Source: Tanytarsus gracilentus
Taxonomy: Eukaryota > Arthropoda > Insecta > Diptera > Chironomidae
Assembly (NCBI GenBank): GCA_038502055.1
Contig: JAXRKN010000021.1
Location: forward strand, 1 to 64,000
DNA: 64,000 nucleotides
Direction of reading: 5' to 3'
A program made the translations under genes and the position numbers. The notes under the pieces are model-generated. The model did not search any database and was not told the origin of the DNA. It was given only the letters and a program-made list of their open reading frames with translations. Of the stretch, positions 34,401-45,509 are shown one piece after another. The first letter of the stretch is position 1. Each line of letters begins with the position of its first letter.

Positions 34401-37400
34401 TTTTTAAAATTTTGATTTTATATAACGCACCCATCGTACAGCAAGCCAACAATCGCACCAACTCGATGTGATAATTCAACGCGTTCACATCCTCCAAATT
34501 TCCCTTCCTATAATTCCTCATCATTTCCATAAAAACATTAAAACTCGCTTTATCATTGTAAAATATTAAAACATCCTCTCCAGCATTTACAAGCTCCTGC
34601 ATGACCATATCTTGACACTTTCTAATAAATTGATTTTCAGCCTTCACAATTGTCTGTAAGAACTTTAAATACTCAACATGACGACCGTGAATTTCAATGC
34701 AGTGAACGAAATGTTGAATAACTTTCTCGTTGACTTCATTACACAGCGCGAGATTATCTTTGAAAATGGCGCAAACAGTTTCCGCATAGAGATTTCCAGG
34801 GTTGAGAAAGAGATCGAGTTGCTTGTGGAGAAGAACTTGATTGTGTTGATTGCCGAGACAAAAATTCTGCAAGAATTGATGAGCAAGTTGCATTAATTTG
34901 TTCATTTCCACATCATTTTTTTCATCATATGGAACTTGCAGTAGATCGAGGACAATTGTATGAACTCCAACATTCCTCAACAGTCGCTGTTCATGTTTTC
35001 TCGGCTTGACGACACCAATCGCCAAATTTTGTATGCAAAGTTTATTCATTCTAGTTAAAATATCTTGAATTTTCTGATATTCCGAAACTTGTTCAACTTG
35101 CTGATGTCCATCGCCGTCATGTGTGTCCTCCAATCTCGGCATTGCCGTCTGATCATCGTCAGTTTGACTTTTACTCTTATAAACCCAAAGTTCACTCTTC
35201 TCAACGCACTGTCGAAGTACATCGAGGTCAGTTTTAATTTGTTTATAGGATTCGATATCGGAATCGCTGACGAGGAGTTGAACTTGACGAAAGGCTTGAA
35301 GAACTTCTTGGCGTTGTGAAAAGTGACGGAAGAGAAGATGAAGAGCTCCAGAGACGAGCGGTGGATAATCGTGCATGATGAGATGAAGTAGTACTCTGAG
35401 GAAAGTTCGACCACCTTGACCATCGAGATCGAGATTTGCTGAAGCCTGTCAAAAAAAATTAAATTGTTAAAAATTATTTTACCAATGGGTGGGAAACTCT
35501 GAAACTCACAAAACATCACAGTTAAAAAAATTTACCTTTTTATAATCGAAAATTCCTTCAGCCTGCGATCCAATCGACTCTAAATCAATGTTCTTCTGTC
35601 TCATCGCAACCGTTTCACTGCTGATTGATTCTGACTCATCAAATTCCCGCTTAAAAATACTCAACAAACAACTAATTCGATAATCGAGTCTCACGTCGAG
35701 AATAAATTGCAAAATTTCTATAATCTTCAACTTTGTGTCCATCACGAGTGGATATTCTTTAAGTAGCTGACTAACAGATTTACTTCGTTGAATTGTAGGC
35801 ATTGACTTTGAGGACATTCCACCAAGAGTGAGCTGTGACATGACGGCACCCATATCACCGATACTTCGAAGAACTCCACCCTCAGAATCAACATCTGCAT
35901 TTTGGACGTCCATAACATGAATGTCACCTTCAGATACACAATCGAGGATCGAGAGAAGAGTTCGAGTTAGACGAAGCAGGTCACTGAAGCTGTAAAAGCC
36001 AAAGTAGATGAGATCGCGAGCAAGTTTGACGACCTCAAATGTGAGCTTGTTCTGATCCTGAGAATAAAAAAATATTTGCTAAATTTCTCAAAACTTTCCA
36101 TTCGTTATAACAAAAAAAGTTAATTTAATTTTGCAACATTTTTCTCATTCATAATTCACATTATGAGAGTGTAAAAAATACTCCGTTTGACTCAGTCATA
36201 TGTGAGACGCTGAAGCGTGCACAATTGAGGAGAAAAAAAATTATTAAAAGAGACACTCGAGTTGAAGTAAATTAAAAAACAGAACAGGTTGGAATGTAAA
36301 TAAAAAAAACTTGTGGAATAATAAATAAAAATTTTGTTGAGTTGTGAAAAATAGTGAAGAAAAAAATTAAGAACTTTATTAAATTTGATAAGAAGTCATA
36401 AAACCATGCGGTGAGTCCCAAACTCTTCTAAAAAAATATTTTATATTAAATTTTATTCAACAGCTTTCGCCTCAAAAATGCTTCCGTGCTTTTCATAATT
36501 GCACTTTTAATTCTCCCCAAGGTCAACGAGATAAATTGTGCACTCACTGACGCGTCTGTGATTAGAAATGAGAAAGTTGAAGGAAAAATTATTGATAAAG
36601 AAGTGAAAATTAATGAAAGTGATAATTCAAACGCTACTGATGAACTTTTGGGAGCTAAATTGATTGACGGAAGCTATGAGAGCAGTGCAAATGAGTCATC
36701 GGTGGGAGTTTTAATCGAAGCTGTTGGGAAAAATATCACAAAATCGTTTGAAAATTCTACGGAAATAAATTTGAGTCAGAAAAATCCAAAAACATCGATT
36801 GAACCTACAAAAAGTTCTTTTGAAGTAAAAAAAAAGTCAAATGAAATTTTAGATAAAAATTTTTCTACCATTGAATTTTCGAAAAATGTGACTTCTACAT
36901 CTTCACATTTAGAATCTCTTTTAGATTCATATCAATCGACCCATCAAAATTCACTTAGTGAAACCGGTAAAGCTAACGTAATTTTTGTGCTTTTCGGTGT
37001 CGTGTTTATTATCATGGCTATTGCGCTTTACGTAAAGCATAAACAAACACGATCCGAAGATGATCTTGTGCTTGTGAGAAATATTCATGTTTAGATTGTG
37101 AAATGTATTAAAAATTTTCTTCATTGTGATGTGAAAAGAAATAAAAAATTTAAGGTTTAAAATTGAATATTAAATTTTTCTTTAAGTTTTATAAAAAAAT
37201 TATTTGAAGTTAATTTTTTTTTCAGGGGTGGGTTACTATTAGATGCAAATTTAATATTTTTATTTAATATCAAAACTTTTTTTATATATTTAACTGGAAA
37301 TATTCTAGAATATAAAACTTGGAAATTAAAATTTTAAAATATTAAAAAATTCTAATTTTTTTGCGTTTTTTAAAATTGTCAAAAATAAAGAAAGTATTTA

Positions 37401-40400
37401 TTAAATTCACCTGATCACTAAACAGCCACATTTTATTCACAACATTGCACAAGTAATTTTCAACGAACGCAATTGTCGTGTTGAATCTCGCCCTAACTTG
37501 TTCTTTGTTGCTGTCAGTGCTCTTTTTAATGTCATAGTCATAAATACTCATCATGCCGGGAATCTCGCTCCAAAGTCTTGCGTATTTAACGGGTGTCACG
37601 GGTTCTTGTGGATCTCGATCTACATGCAAATTTTGCATCAATCGACAAAATGACGCACGAAGTTCGTAAGGTATTTGATCATCAGACATGCAGCGGAGAA
37701 TTAAGTCGATGTCTAAGTGCGGTGAGAGATTATTAAGCGCGAGATATTGACGATTGAGACACATGTTAGAGAATAAATTAAGTTGATGACGATAATATTC
37801 GAGGAGGTTGATGTCAACGGCTATATTAAGTTTGGCACCTCGGCCGAGGTCTGAGAGAGATTTGAGTTTCTGAAGAATTTAAAATTAAAATTAATTAAAA
37901 TTTGAAATTTACACTTTTCCTACTTTTGCTCCATTCCACATTAAAACAACTTCATTGTTCTTTCTTTCCTCATCATAGTCATCATCCTCATTGATTGCCC
38001 TCCAATAATCAATTCCCTTCATCATTTTGGTCTCGATAAGAATGTCAGCATTTTTAGCACTCAGAACTGATTTGCAAATTAATTCTTGAGTTACCGCAAT
38101 TGCTTTTTTATTGCTGACACAAAGATCACTTAAATAGTCTAAAAATCGACTTTCCCAGCTGACCATGTTGCGTCGAACGAGACCAACAAAAGTTTCAATC
38201 TCAGCCGGTGTGATGTGTTTTTCCAACAATTTTCTATTGTTATGTAGAAGTGCAGTAATTGTGTCTTCAGCTAAAATATCATAGCCAATCTGTTTTTGCA
38301 TGAGTCCAAAATGTTTTGCTATATATTCTTGATTTTTGCGATAGTCTTGTTGAGACAATCTAAGAATCCGGTAACATAGTCGAAAAATGTATTTAAACGG
38401 TGCATTTTTAGGGTCGCCAAGTTCATCGATTATGAGAAATGCCGGTTGATCTTCGTACGGTTTGAAGGGACCTAATTGCGTTGAAAATTAATCATTAAAA
38501 AAATTATCATGAAAACTATTGGAAAATTCAAAATTATAAAATAGCGATTTAAATAGAGAGGTTCGTGTACTCCGAACATTTAATAAATTTTTACAATCTC
38601 AAATTTACCTTGTAATATGATGAAAATCTGTTTTAAAATGTATTGTTCCCTTAACAATTTTTGTCGATCTCTGTTTGGATTTTGAATCGTCAATTCCAAC
38701 GCTTCGCTTTTATTTTGTTCATTTTCCATTTCACCAATGAAAAAAACTACATCTTGCAACAACGAAATTAAAGTTTTCCTCTCGTTATGACTAATTGTGC
38801 CCTGCGAGAATCGCAGCGACATCGCAATTAGAACTTTACATGCGTCGTTAGCGAAATCTAAGTCACGAACTTCAACCGGACTAACGGGAATGACTGCGAA
38901 AGCTTCTTTGTCCTCTTTGATTGCACTACAACCGACTTTACTCATGACTGGTTTGTCCTCGTCGTGATCAATTGGAAAATTCGTTGCGTGAACCCAAGTG
39001 TTGGTGGTTAAGTGACGCATTCGAACGTAGCTGCTTTGGGGTACAAGTGAGTCAGAGCGTGTCATTGTGGTTGGATCGAGCTCGAAGACAGATGCAATGT
39101 CGGTTGAGTATGGAACTGAGACGAGCCTGAAATTTAATGAAAACTTTAATAATTTTTTTTAACATAAACACATAGTTAGGAGTTTACTTAAATACAGTTG
39201 GAAAAATTTTAATTTTTTAAATTTATTTACGAAAGTTAAAAATCTAAATTTGGTTTTCAAAATCTAGTGATGAAAGTTTCTTGTGAACCACTAAAGTATT
39301 AAATTTACCTATACATATCCTGATAACCTGGATCTCCATCAATTTCAGCGGCCAAATAGTATCCGGTTGCCAAATGTTTAAATCTATAAAGTGAATTCCA
39401 ATGACCGGCCCCACCCCTACATGGATCATGTTGAACAACTTCAATTTCCCATAAAGCTTTCGAGCTTGTTGCGGCTGTCGCTGATGTTCGACCAGTTGTT
39501 CTTAGAAAAACATGTTGATTCTTTTTATATTCGTCCATTGTTAAAAACTTTTCTTGTTCCGCGTGAAAAAGACGAACGACATCGCCGCCTTTGAGAATGT
39601 CATCTTGATTTTCACGGTGCTCCATGAAAAGAGTTATCTGGAAATTTATTTTAATTTAATTAAATTTTTAACTAAAAATTTTACTTTTTCTTACTTTCCA
39701 ACTCGTGTTCGAGTTCAACACATTGACTTCCTTACATCCAGGATTGTCGGGCAGTTCATAATTCGAAGCAACATGAAGATTTTGTTGATTAGCATTGACC
39801 GGTTTAAGAATGACTTTATCGCCAACGACAACATTGTCTCCTGTTGTTCTCAACTTGTAAAATGGCATAATGTAAAACCAACTTCCCTCATTGCCATTTG
39901 CATCGAGATAAACTCTCATCGCATTCTTCTCGAGCAACGATGGAAGTCTTTTATTGACAGTTAAAAATTTGTTTGATTTAAGATGCAGAAGTTGAATGAC
40001 AGAACCATATTGAACGGTCGTGCCGAGTAACTTTTTATTTTCCGTGTCATTTTGCTTCTTCTCAATTTCAGCGGCATGATGAAGTCGCTTGAGAAGTGAA
40101 GCGTCAGTGGTCGTCGATTGCTTTGCAGTCTTCCAGAATTGCTTTTGAGCTGAGTAACGGTTCATGGGACAAATCTTGAGGAGACAATCACGGAATTTCT
40201 TAGGCGGCGCATTGAGATCCCCGGCCTCAGGGCAGACGACGGTTCTGTCATCGACCAAGCTGGCAATAAAAATTTTGTGTTAGAATAACAGATGGCGGAA
40301 AGTTTTGAGATAAGATAAGCAAATTGAGGGTTTTGAATATTTCATATGCAAATATTGAATGGGTAAAATTGACCTTGAAATATTTGATATTTTTTTTTTT

Positions 40401-43400
40401 TTAAAGACGAGAGTGCTGAATTGACGTTAAAAAGTAACGCCATTCCAATAAAAAAAAATGCACCCACGTTATTTATTGATCCTTTGTCAGTTGAATAAAA
40501 AAATACATGTATTAGGAAAAGTAATAAATTGTTGATCGATAAATCATCTCGCTGAGATTGAAGAATTTTACTTAATGGTAATTGGTTTATAGACTTCAAA
40601 AAATACTTGGTGTAATAAAAAGGAAATTAAAGTTTAAAGCACAAGTTAAAAATTAATAACGGTAGAACTTAATAACGGTTAAACTTAATTTGAATTTTTA
40701 GTTGAAACCCTGACTGAAGATTTGTTTGTTTTGTTTTTTTTTAAATTTAATAATAATATGAAAAAATAATAATGAGTGCTTGTGAATTATCGTCGACATC
40801 AGCTATTTGCATCAGATCTTCTCAGTTCATCCATTACTGCGAAAGGATCGCCTTTAATTAGTATGTTGCGCTTTTCAAGTAAGAATTTCTTAACATTGAC
40901 CTTAAATGTGTCAATGTTTTGAATTGATTTAATTTTTTTTGGAAGTGAATTATATGTGGTGACGCCGAAATAACTAATATCTCTTTTTAGAAAGTCACTA
41001 GAGAATTTTCCAATTTTAAAATCCTCCCTGTTCCGCAAGTTGCCTCCGTTTACCGGAAGTGCTATGTTGGTTGTTATCATACCCGTCTTAACCTTGTGAA
41101 CCAGGCACATCGATGAGTAAACTATAACACCCGTTACCGGAAGGACGTTTGTAGCAAACTGTGAGTATAAATTTGCTGATGAAAAACGGCTGGGGAGCTT
41201 TAAAGCATGCTTTAAGGCTCGATTTTGTAGTGTCTGCAACTCATTCAGCTGATATTTCTTTACGTGACCGTAGATAGTTGGCATGTAATGCAGATGTGAA
41301 TGGAAGTGCGCATAATATATTTTCATAAGTGCATGGGTCGGAACTCTCCATTTAAGAATTGATAGAATGCTGACCACTGGCTTTAATTTAGCTTTTAGAA
41401 TTTTCAAATGCTCCCACATGCTTGCAGTTTCGTCAATATGAACTCCTAAGTAACGATGACATTTTACTCTTTCAATTTCATCGTTGTTTCCTATATCAAT
41501 TTTCTCTATTTGGAAAGAGTTAATTTGCGATTTTCTAGTGATAATCATAAATTTTGATTTTGTCGGGTTGATGCTCATGCCGTTTATCCTGTGATATTCT
41601 TCGATTATTCTTAAGTCATGCACGACTGCATCCATAAAAACATTTTCACTTATAAATTCGTAAAAAATTGCGATATCATCGGCGTATCGAATTGCCCTAC
41701 ATTTTAGTGGGAGGTATTGAAAATCGTTTAAGATAAAATTAAAAATAGTAGGACCTATGTTGGATCCTTGACCAATTCCTTTGTCAACGTTCTCGAATTT
41801 GCTAATGTCCTTTTTGATTTTAACAGCTTGTTTTCTATTTTTAAAATAACTTGAAAAAAGGTCGTTCGTTAAACCTCTGAGTCCACAAGTTTCCAGCTTC
41901 TTTATTAGAACTTCATGATTCACGGAATCGTAAGCTTTTTTCACATCTAAGAAAACTATTCCAAAGCCTTTTTTTCGATCGAGAGCTCCATTGATTTGAT
42001 GAAATAGTTCAGTCAAAGCTAAGTCGGTACCCGAATTTTTCCTAAATGCAAATTGATTCGGGTCTTTTACATCGTGTGTTGTGAGAAAGCTTTCCATTCG
42101 ATCAAGCAAAATAACTTCAATAATTTTATTTAATATCGGTAACACACTAATTGGGCGATAGTTTTCCTTATCGTGTTTTTCTCCTGATTGTTTAAACACG
42201 GGTGTTATTAACGCTTTTTTAAGGATATCAGGATAATTTGCCTGGGCAAAAATATTGTTAATTATCACTGACAAAGGTGTCAATAATTCCATTCCTAACT
42301 TCTTAACAGCATTTGCTGAAATTCCATCGATTCCACAAGCTTTATTTTTATTTAATCCAGAAATGACTCTCGCTACTTCAATTTCGTCCGTATAATCTAG
42401 AGCCATTGTATCAGTAATCGCTCTCATTGTCTTAAATTTATCATAGAGATCTGTTACATTACTTGGAACATCAAGAGAGTCTGACACGTTTTTAAAGTGT
42501 GCACTAAAAATTTCTGCTACGTGTTTGCTATCATTAGTTATTGATTGATTTTCGATTAACTGCACTCTCTCATTTTTCTTTCTTTTTCCTATAAGCTCAT
42601 TGATGGACTCCCAAACCTTCCGGATATCACCATGGGAGAAAACTTCATCAAAATATTCAGTCACTGCATGGTCTGTGGCCAGTTCTATTTTCCTCGATAT
42701 CTTATTTAATCTGGATGAAAGCTTATTCGTTGGTAAGTTTAATTTCTTTCTTTTCATTATTTTATTGCACACATTCTCTTTCCATTTCAACATTCCCAAT
42801 ATTTCAATATTGTAATATGGTGCGATATTAGTGTGCTTGCTTAATTTAAACGTTTTAGTGACTGTTGCTGCATCAAGGCACTTTTTAACTCTCGTTGTTA
42901 AATATATAATTTGTTGATTGGGTTCTTGTTTAGATTGTAAAATACCCACATCAATTTTTAAATTCTTAGAAGCCAAATCATAGTCGATAATATTTTTTGT
43001 TACTGTTTTACATGATTCGTTTGTAATTATTTTTTCTATGATCGTAACTATCATTTTATGATCCGAACTGCAGTTATTGATTGTGTTGACGCTCTTTACG
43101 GGTATGTTTCCTTTGCCGATAAAGTGATCAATATTTGAATTTGACTGAGCTCTCGTTACATTACTATTTAAGATGACGGCGTTGTACGCATTAAGGAGGC
43201 TTAGATACTCAAGGGATTCTTTTGTGTCTTTAAAAATATCCACATTAATATCACCAGCCACTATTGAGTTCATTTCACAGTCTAGTTCATCTTCCAGGTC
43301 GGTCATGAAAAGTTTCATGTCACTTCCTGGTGGTCGATAGTAAATTATTAGTTTAACCCAATCGATGTTCATTTGGATATGGAGAACAATTTTTTGAAAA

Positions 43401-45509
43401 CAACTATTGATGGCCTTTATTTTTTTATACGTAATATTGTCCCTTATATAAATATATTAATATTTTTTGAAAAAAATCAAACAATAAATTTTTATACACT
43501 TTGTGAAACACTTTAAAAAAACACTTCGGACATTTAGTGTTGACTTTCTTATTAATAGTAAATCAGCTGATTTTTTCTTCACTAATGAACAAAATTATTT
43601 TTCTTCTTATTCTCCATCTCTCGCACACAACCGAAGTTTCTTTTATGAACTGTCGATAAACATTCACCAGATTATTGCACAGAAAAAAATAATATTTTAG
43701 CCTCATTCCGGTTTGAGAATTCGAGTTGAAAAGTTCTGAAAGAGTTCTTTTTTAAAAAATGGCGAAACTGTTTGTGATAATTTCCTTTGTTTTGAGCTGT
43801 GGATTGGAAGCATTGGGAAATGTACCAACGATCGAGTGCCGCTACATGTCAGCTTTGTCTTATGAAGAAAATTCAGTTTTTGGTGGGTTTAAAAAATTTA
43901 TGCCAAAAAATGCAATTTGAAAATTAAATTTGCGAGAATTTGAATTTTTTATATGCGTTAAAATTAAAATTTGCAGCTTAAAAATTTGAATAAAAAATTT
44001 CAACTTTGAAATAAATTTTTAAAAACGCTTAAAATTATTTATTTTTCAGGCGAGTGCGATGCAGTTGACGCCCACAATCAATCGAATAAATTCGACTTTC
44101 TCAATGAAGAGTTCAAACTTTCGCACGCTTACGTTTGCAATGTGACAAATTTTCCATCGACAAAATCTCGCGACGTGAAAGTTTTAGATAAAATTGGATC
44201 GCATTGTCCGGGCATGCAAGACAACACAGTGACTGGAATTGTTTTTGATTGTCGTGCTGGCGACATGAGAGACCGAATTATGCAGTTTATGCCGTATGGA
44301 ATTGAAAGTCTTTTTCCCAATCTTGATATGATTAAAATTTCGCATTGCGGTTTACTTGAAATTAATTCAGCAGACTTGAAACCTTTTTTGAAGTTGAAGA
44401 AAGTTTTTATTGAAGGAAATTTAATTGAAAAAATTGACGGGAATTTATTTAAATTTAATCCTGAAGTCACTCAAGTTAGTTTTGCATCAAATGAAATTTT
44501 TGAAGTTGATGCGAAAGTTTTTGATGAACTAAAATTGGAGAAGCTTGAAATGATGGGAAATTTTTGTGTTCGAAAGCAATTCGCAAGTGTCTATGAGTCG
44601 ATAAATGAAGTTAAGAAAAATTGTCAGGTTGGAAGTTATTCGCCGGAGTTTAAAAAATTAATGTTGATATTTTTAACGATTTTAATCACAACTTCCGTCT
44701 ATTTTCTGATAATCGCAGGTTACGTCATACTTTTGAGAGTTAAATATCAGAAGAGAGTCAAGATTGAATTTTTCAGCGAATTGTTGGACAATGCGGAATG
44801 AGAAAAATATGTTTTGCCGAAAATTGAGTCATGCAAAGATAAGAAAAATATTCTGGCGAAATGTAAAAAATTATTTTTTTGTTATTCAAATAAAATTTTA
44901 TAAAATTTTTATTTTTTTCCTCTAAAGTTTCTTTTAGAAAATTTCATTCACACATTTTATTTTATGCCATTTCCTCATTTTTCGTTTCCTTTTATTTAAT
45001 TTCCTCCTCAAAGCTTCCATAAACAAACTAAAACGCATCTTTTTCTCTCACACGGATAATTTTTCAGCACGCGATAGAGAAAATGTAACAAAAGCTAGTG
45101 TCAAGGCCAAATTTTTTTACCACAACAAACATGCGGCGTGAAACGACTAAAAAATTATCAACTTTGTATTTGTGAGTTGTGAGTGTGTCGAATAATTTTT
45201 ATTGTGGTTGAAATTTGAGAATTTCTGAGATTGTCTGGAGATGAAAAAATCTCGAATTGACTGTAAATTTTTATTAATTAGTGAAATCTGGATTTTTTTG
45301 TTTGTGAAAAATTTTTTTTTGGGGAAATGTTAACATTTGTTTCATATTTAAACAAAAATTCATAAAAGTATTTTTAAAATTCTTAAAAATAATGTAAAGA
45401 CTACTTACCCCAAAGTTGACAAAAATCCAGAGACACTTCCTTCAGCAAAAAGCGAGACGATGTCGCCGACATGCAGAAAACTCGTACTTCCCATCAAATT
45501 ATCGCCCAT
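28414..45509 (-). CDS. Itpr: Inositol 1,4,5-trisphosphate receptor
   Basis: ER calcium-release channel opened by IP3. Eighteen coding exons (minus): 45509-45409, 40259-39695, 39637-39309, 39126-38609, 38471-37915, 37869-37411, 36057-35536, 35445-34431, 34372-33655, 33597-32985, 32914-32413, 32338-32133, 30713-30237, 30175-29648, 29593-29413, 29379-28779, 28727-28583, 28503-28414. All phases agree and total 8127 nt, about 2708 residues, the family size. N-terminus MGDNLMGSTSFLHVGDIVSL; beta-trefoil/MIR region; IP3-binding core with RDRQKLLREQ; RIH domains; six membrane segments; selectivity filter GGGIGD; pore helix LIFGVIIDTFADLRSEKQ; zinc-finger-like CFICGL..H; C-terminal coiled coil ending MTEQRKQKQRMGLLN, encoded by a separate last exon. 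Introns host three plus-strand genes and one LINE. Confidence 0.97.
30925..31939 (+). CDS. Aquaporin-like channel (MIP family), nested in Itpr
   Basis: Membrane channel of the aquaporin/MIP family. Exons 30925-31102, 31161-31297, 31348-31591, 31704-31939; 264 residues, six membrane segments, usual length. First half-helix box is intact (YAVINPAIVIVALG). The second reads GISMNPGFAFASAF instead of the usual NPAR: the alanine is Gly and the pore-lining arginine is Phe. The TM2-loop glycines typical of ISGGHxNPA are also changed (INHISYAVINPA). WIYWVAGFTGA matches TM6 entry. The donor of exon 2 (GTAGAA) is weak but needed for frame. The gene sits in the antisense orientation in the intron between Itpr exons 12 and 13. 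Substrate cannot be predicted. Confidence 0.82.
36406..37094 (+). CDS. Type I membrane protein nested in Itpr
   Basis: Exon 1 is only 5 nt (36406-36410, ATG CG) followed by GTGAGT; exon 2 is 36464-37094; 211 residues. Splicing creates the signal peptide MRFRLKNASVLFIIALLILP. The Ser/Glu/Asn-rich ectodomain with several N-glycosylation sequons (NVT, NFS, NDN-like) has no recognisable fold. One membrane segment VIFVLFGVVFIIMAIALYV near the C-terminus is followed by a short charged tail (KHKQTRSEDDLVLVRNIHV). It lies antisense in the 1.35-kb intron between Itpr exons 6 and 7. Function unknown. Confidence 0.72.
40260..40798. other. Itpr intron 1, left part
   Basis: AT-rich intron sequence between Itpr exon 2 and the LINE 3' tail; nothing else recognised. 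Confidence 0.4.
40799..43455 (-). mobile_element. 5'-truncated non-LTR retrotransposon (endonuclease-RT ORF2)
   Basis: An 857-residue frame from the first internal ATG (43372) reads on the Itpr sense strand; the frame is open further upstream to about 43453, where an in-frame stop appears. It starts inside the APE-type endonuclease (IYYRPPGSDM, AGDINVDI, SSDHKM) so ORF1 and the first half of the endonuclease are missing. The reverse transcriptase is complete: GIDGIS, FAFRKNSGTDLA, FLDVKKAYDSVNH, GIGQGSNIGP and the catalytic YADD in IRYADDIAIF. No stop or frameshift interrupts it. Clade looks like the Jockey/CR1/L2 group. The 3' end near 40740-40800 has a TTATTATT-type tail. It lies in Itpr intron 1. 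Confidence 0.9.
43759..44801 (+). CDS. LRR membrane protein nested in Itpr intron 1
   Basis: Exons 43759-43882 and 44050-44801 (167-bp intron, phase 1); 291 residues. Signal peptide MAKLFVIISFVLSCGLEALG, cysteines CRY..CDAV, the family island GIESLFPNLDMIKISHCGLL shared with the LRR genes at 9877 and 12781 (FPNL), LRR-like segments (LKKVFIEGNLIEKIDGNLF), a Cys cap, then a membrane segment LMLIFLTILITTSVYFLIIA and a short basic tail. Antisense to Itpr in its 5.1-kb first intron. Ligand unknown. Confidence 0.85.

Noticed and set aside
35055..35519. 154-codon minus-strand frame and the plus-strand frame at 35065
   Set aside because: Out-of-frame shadows of Itpr exon 8.
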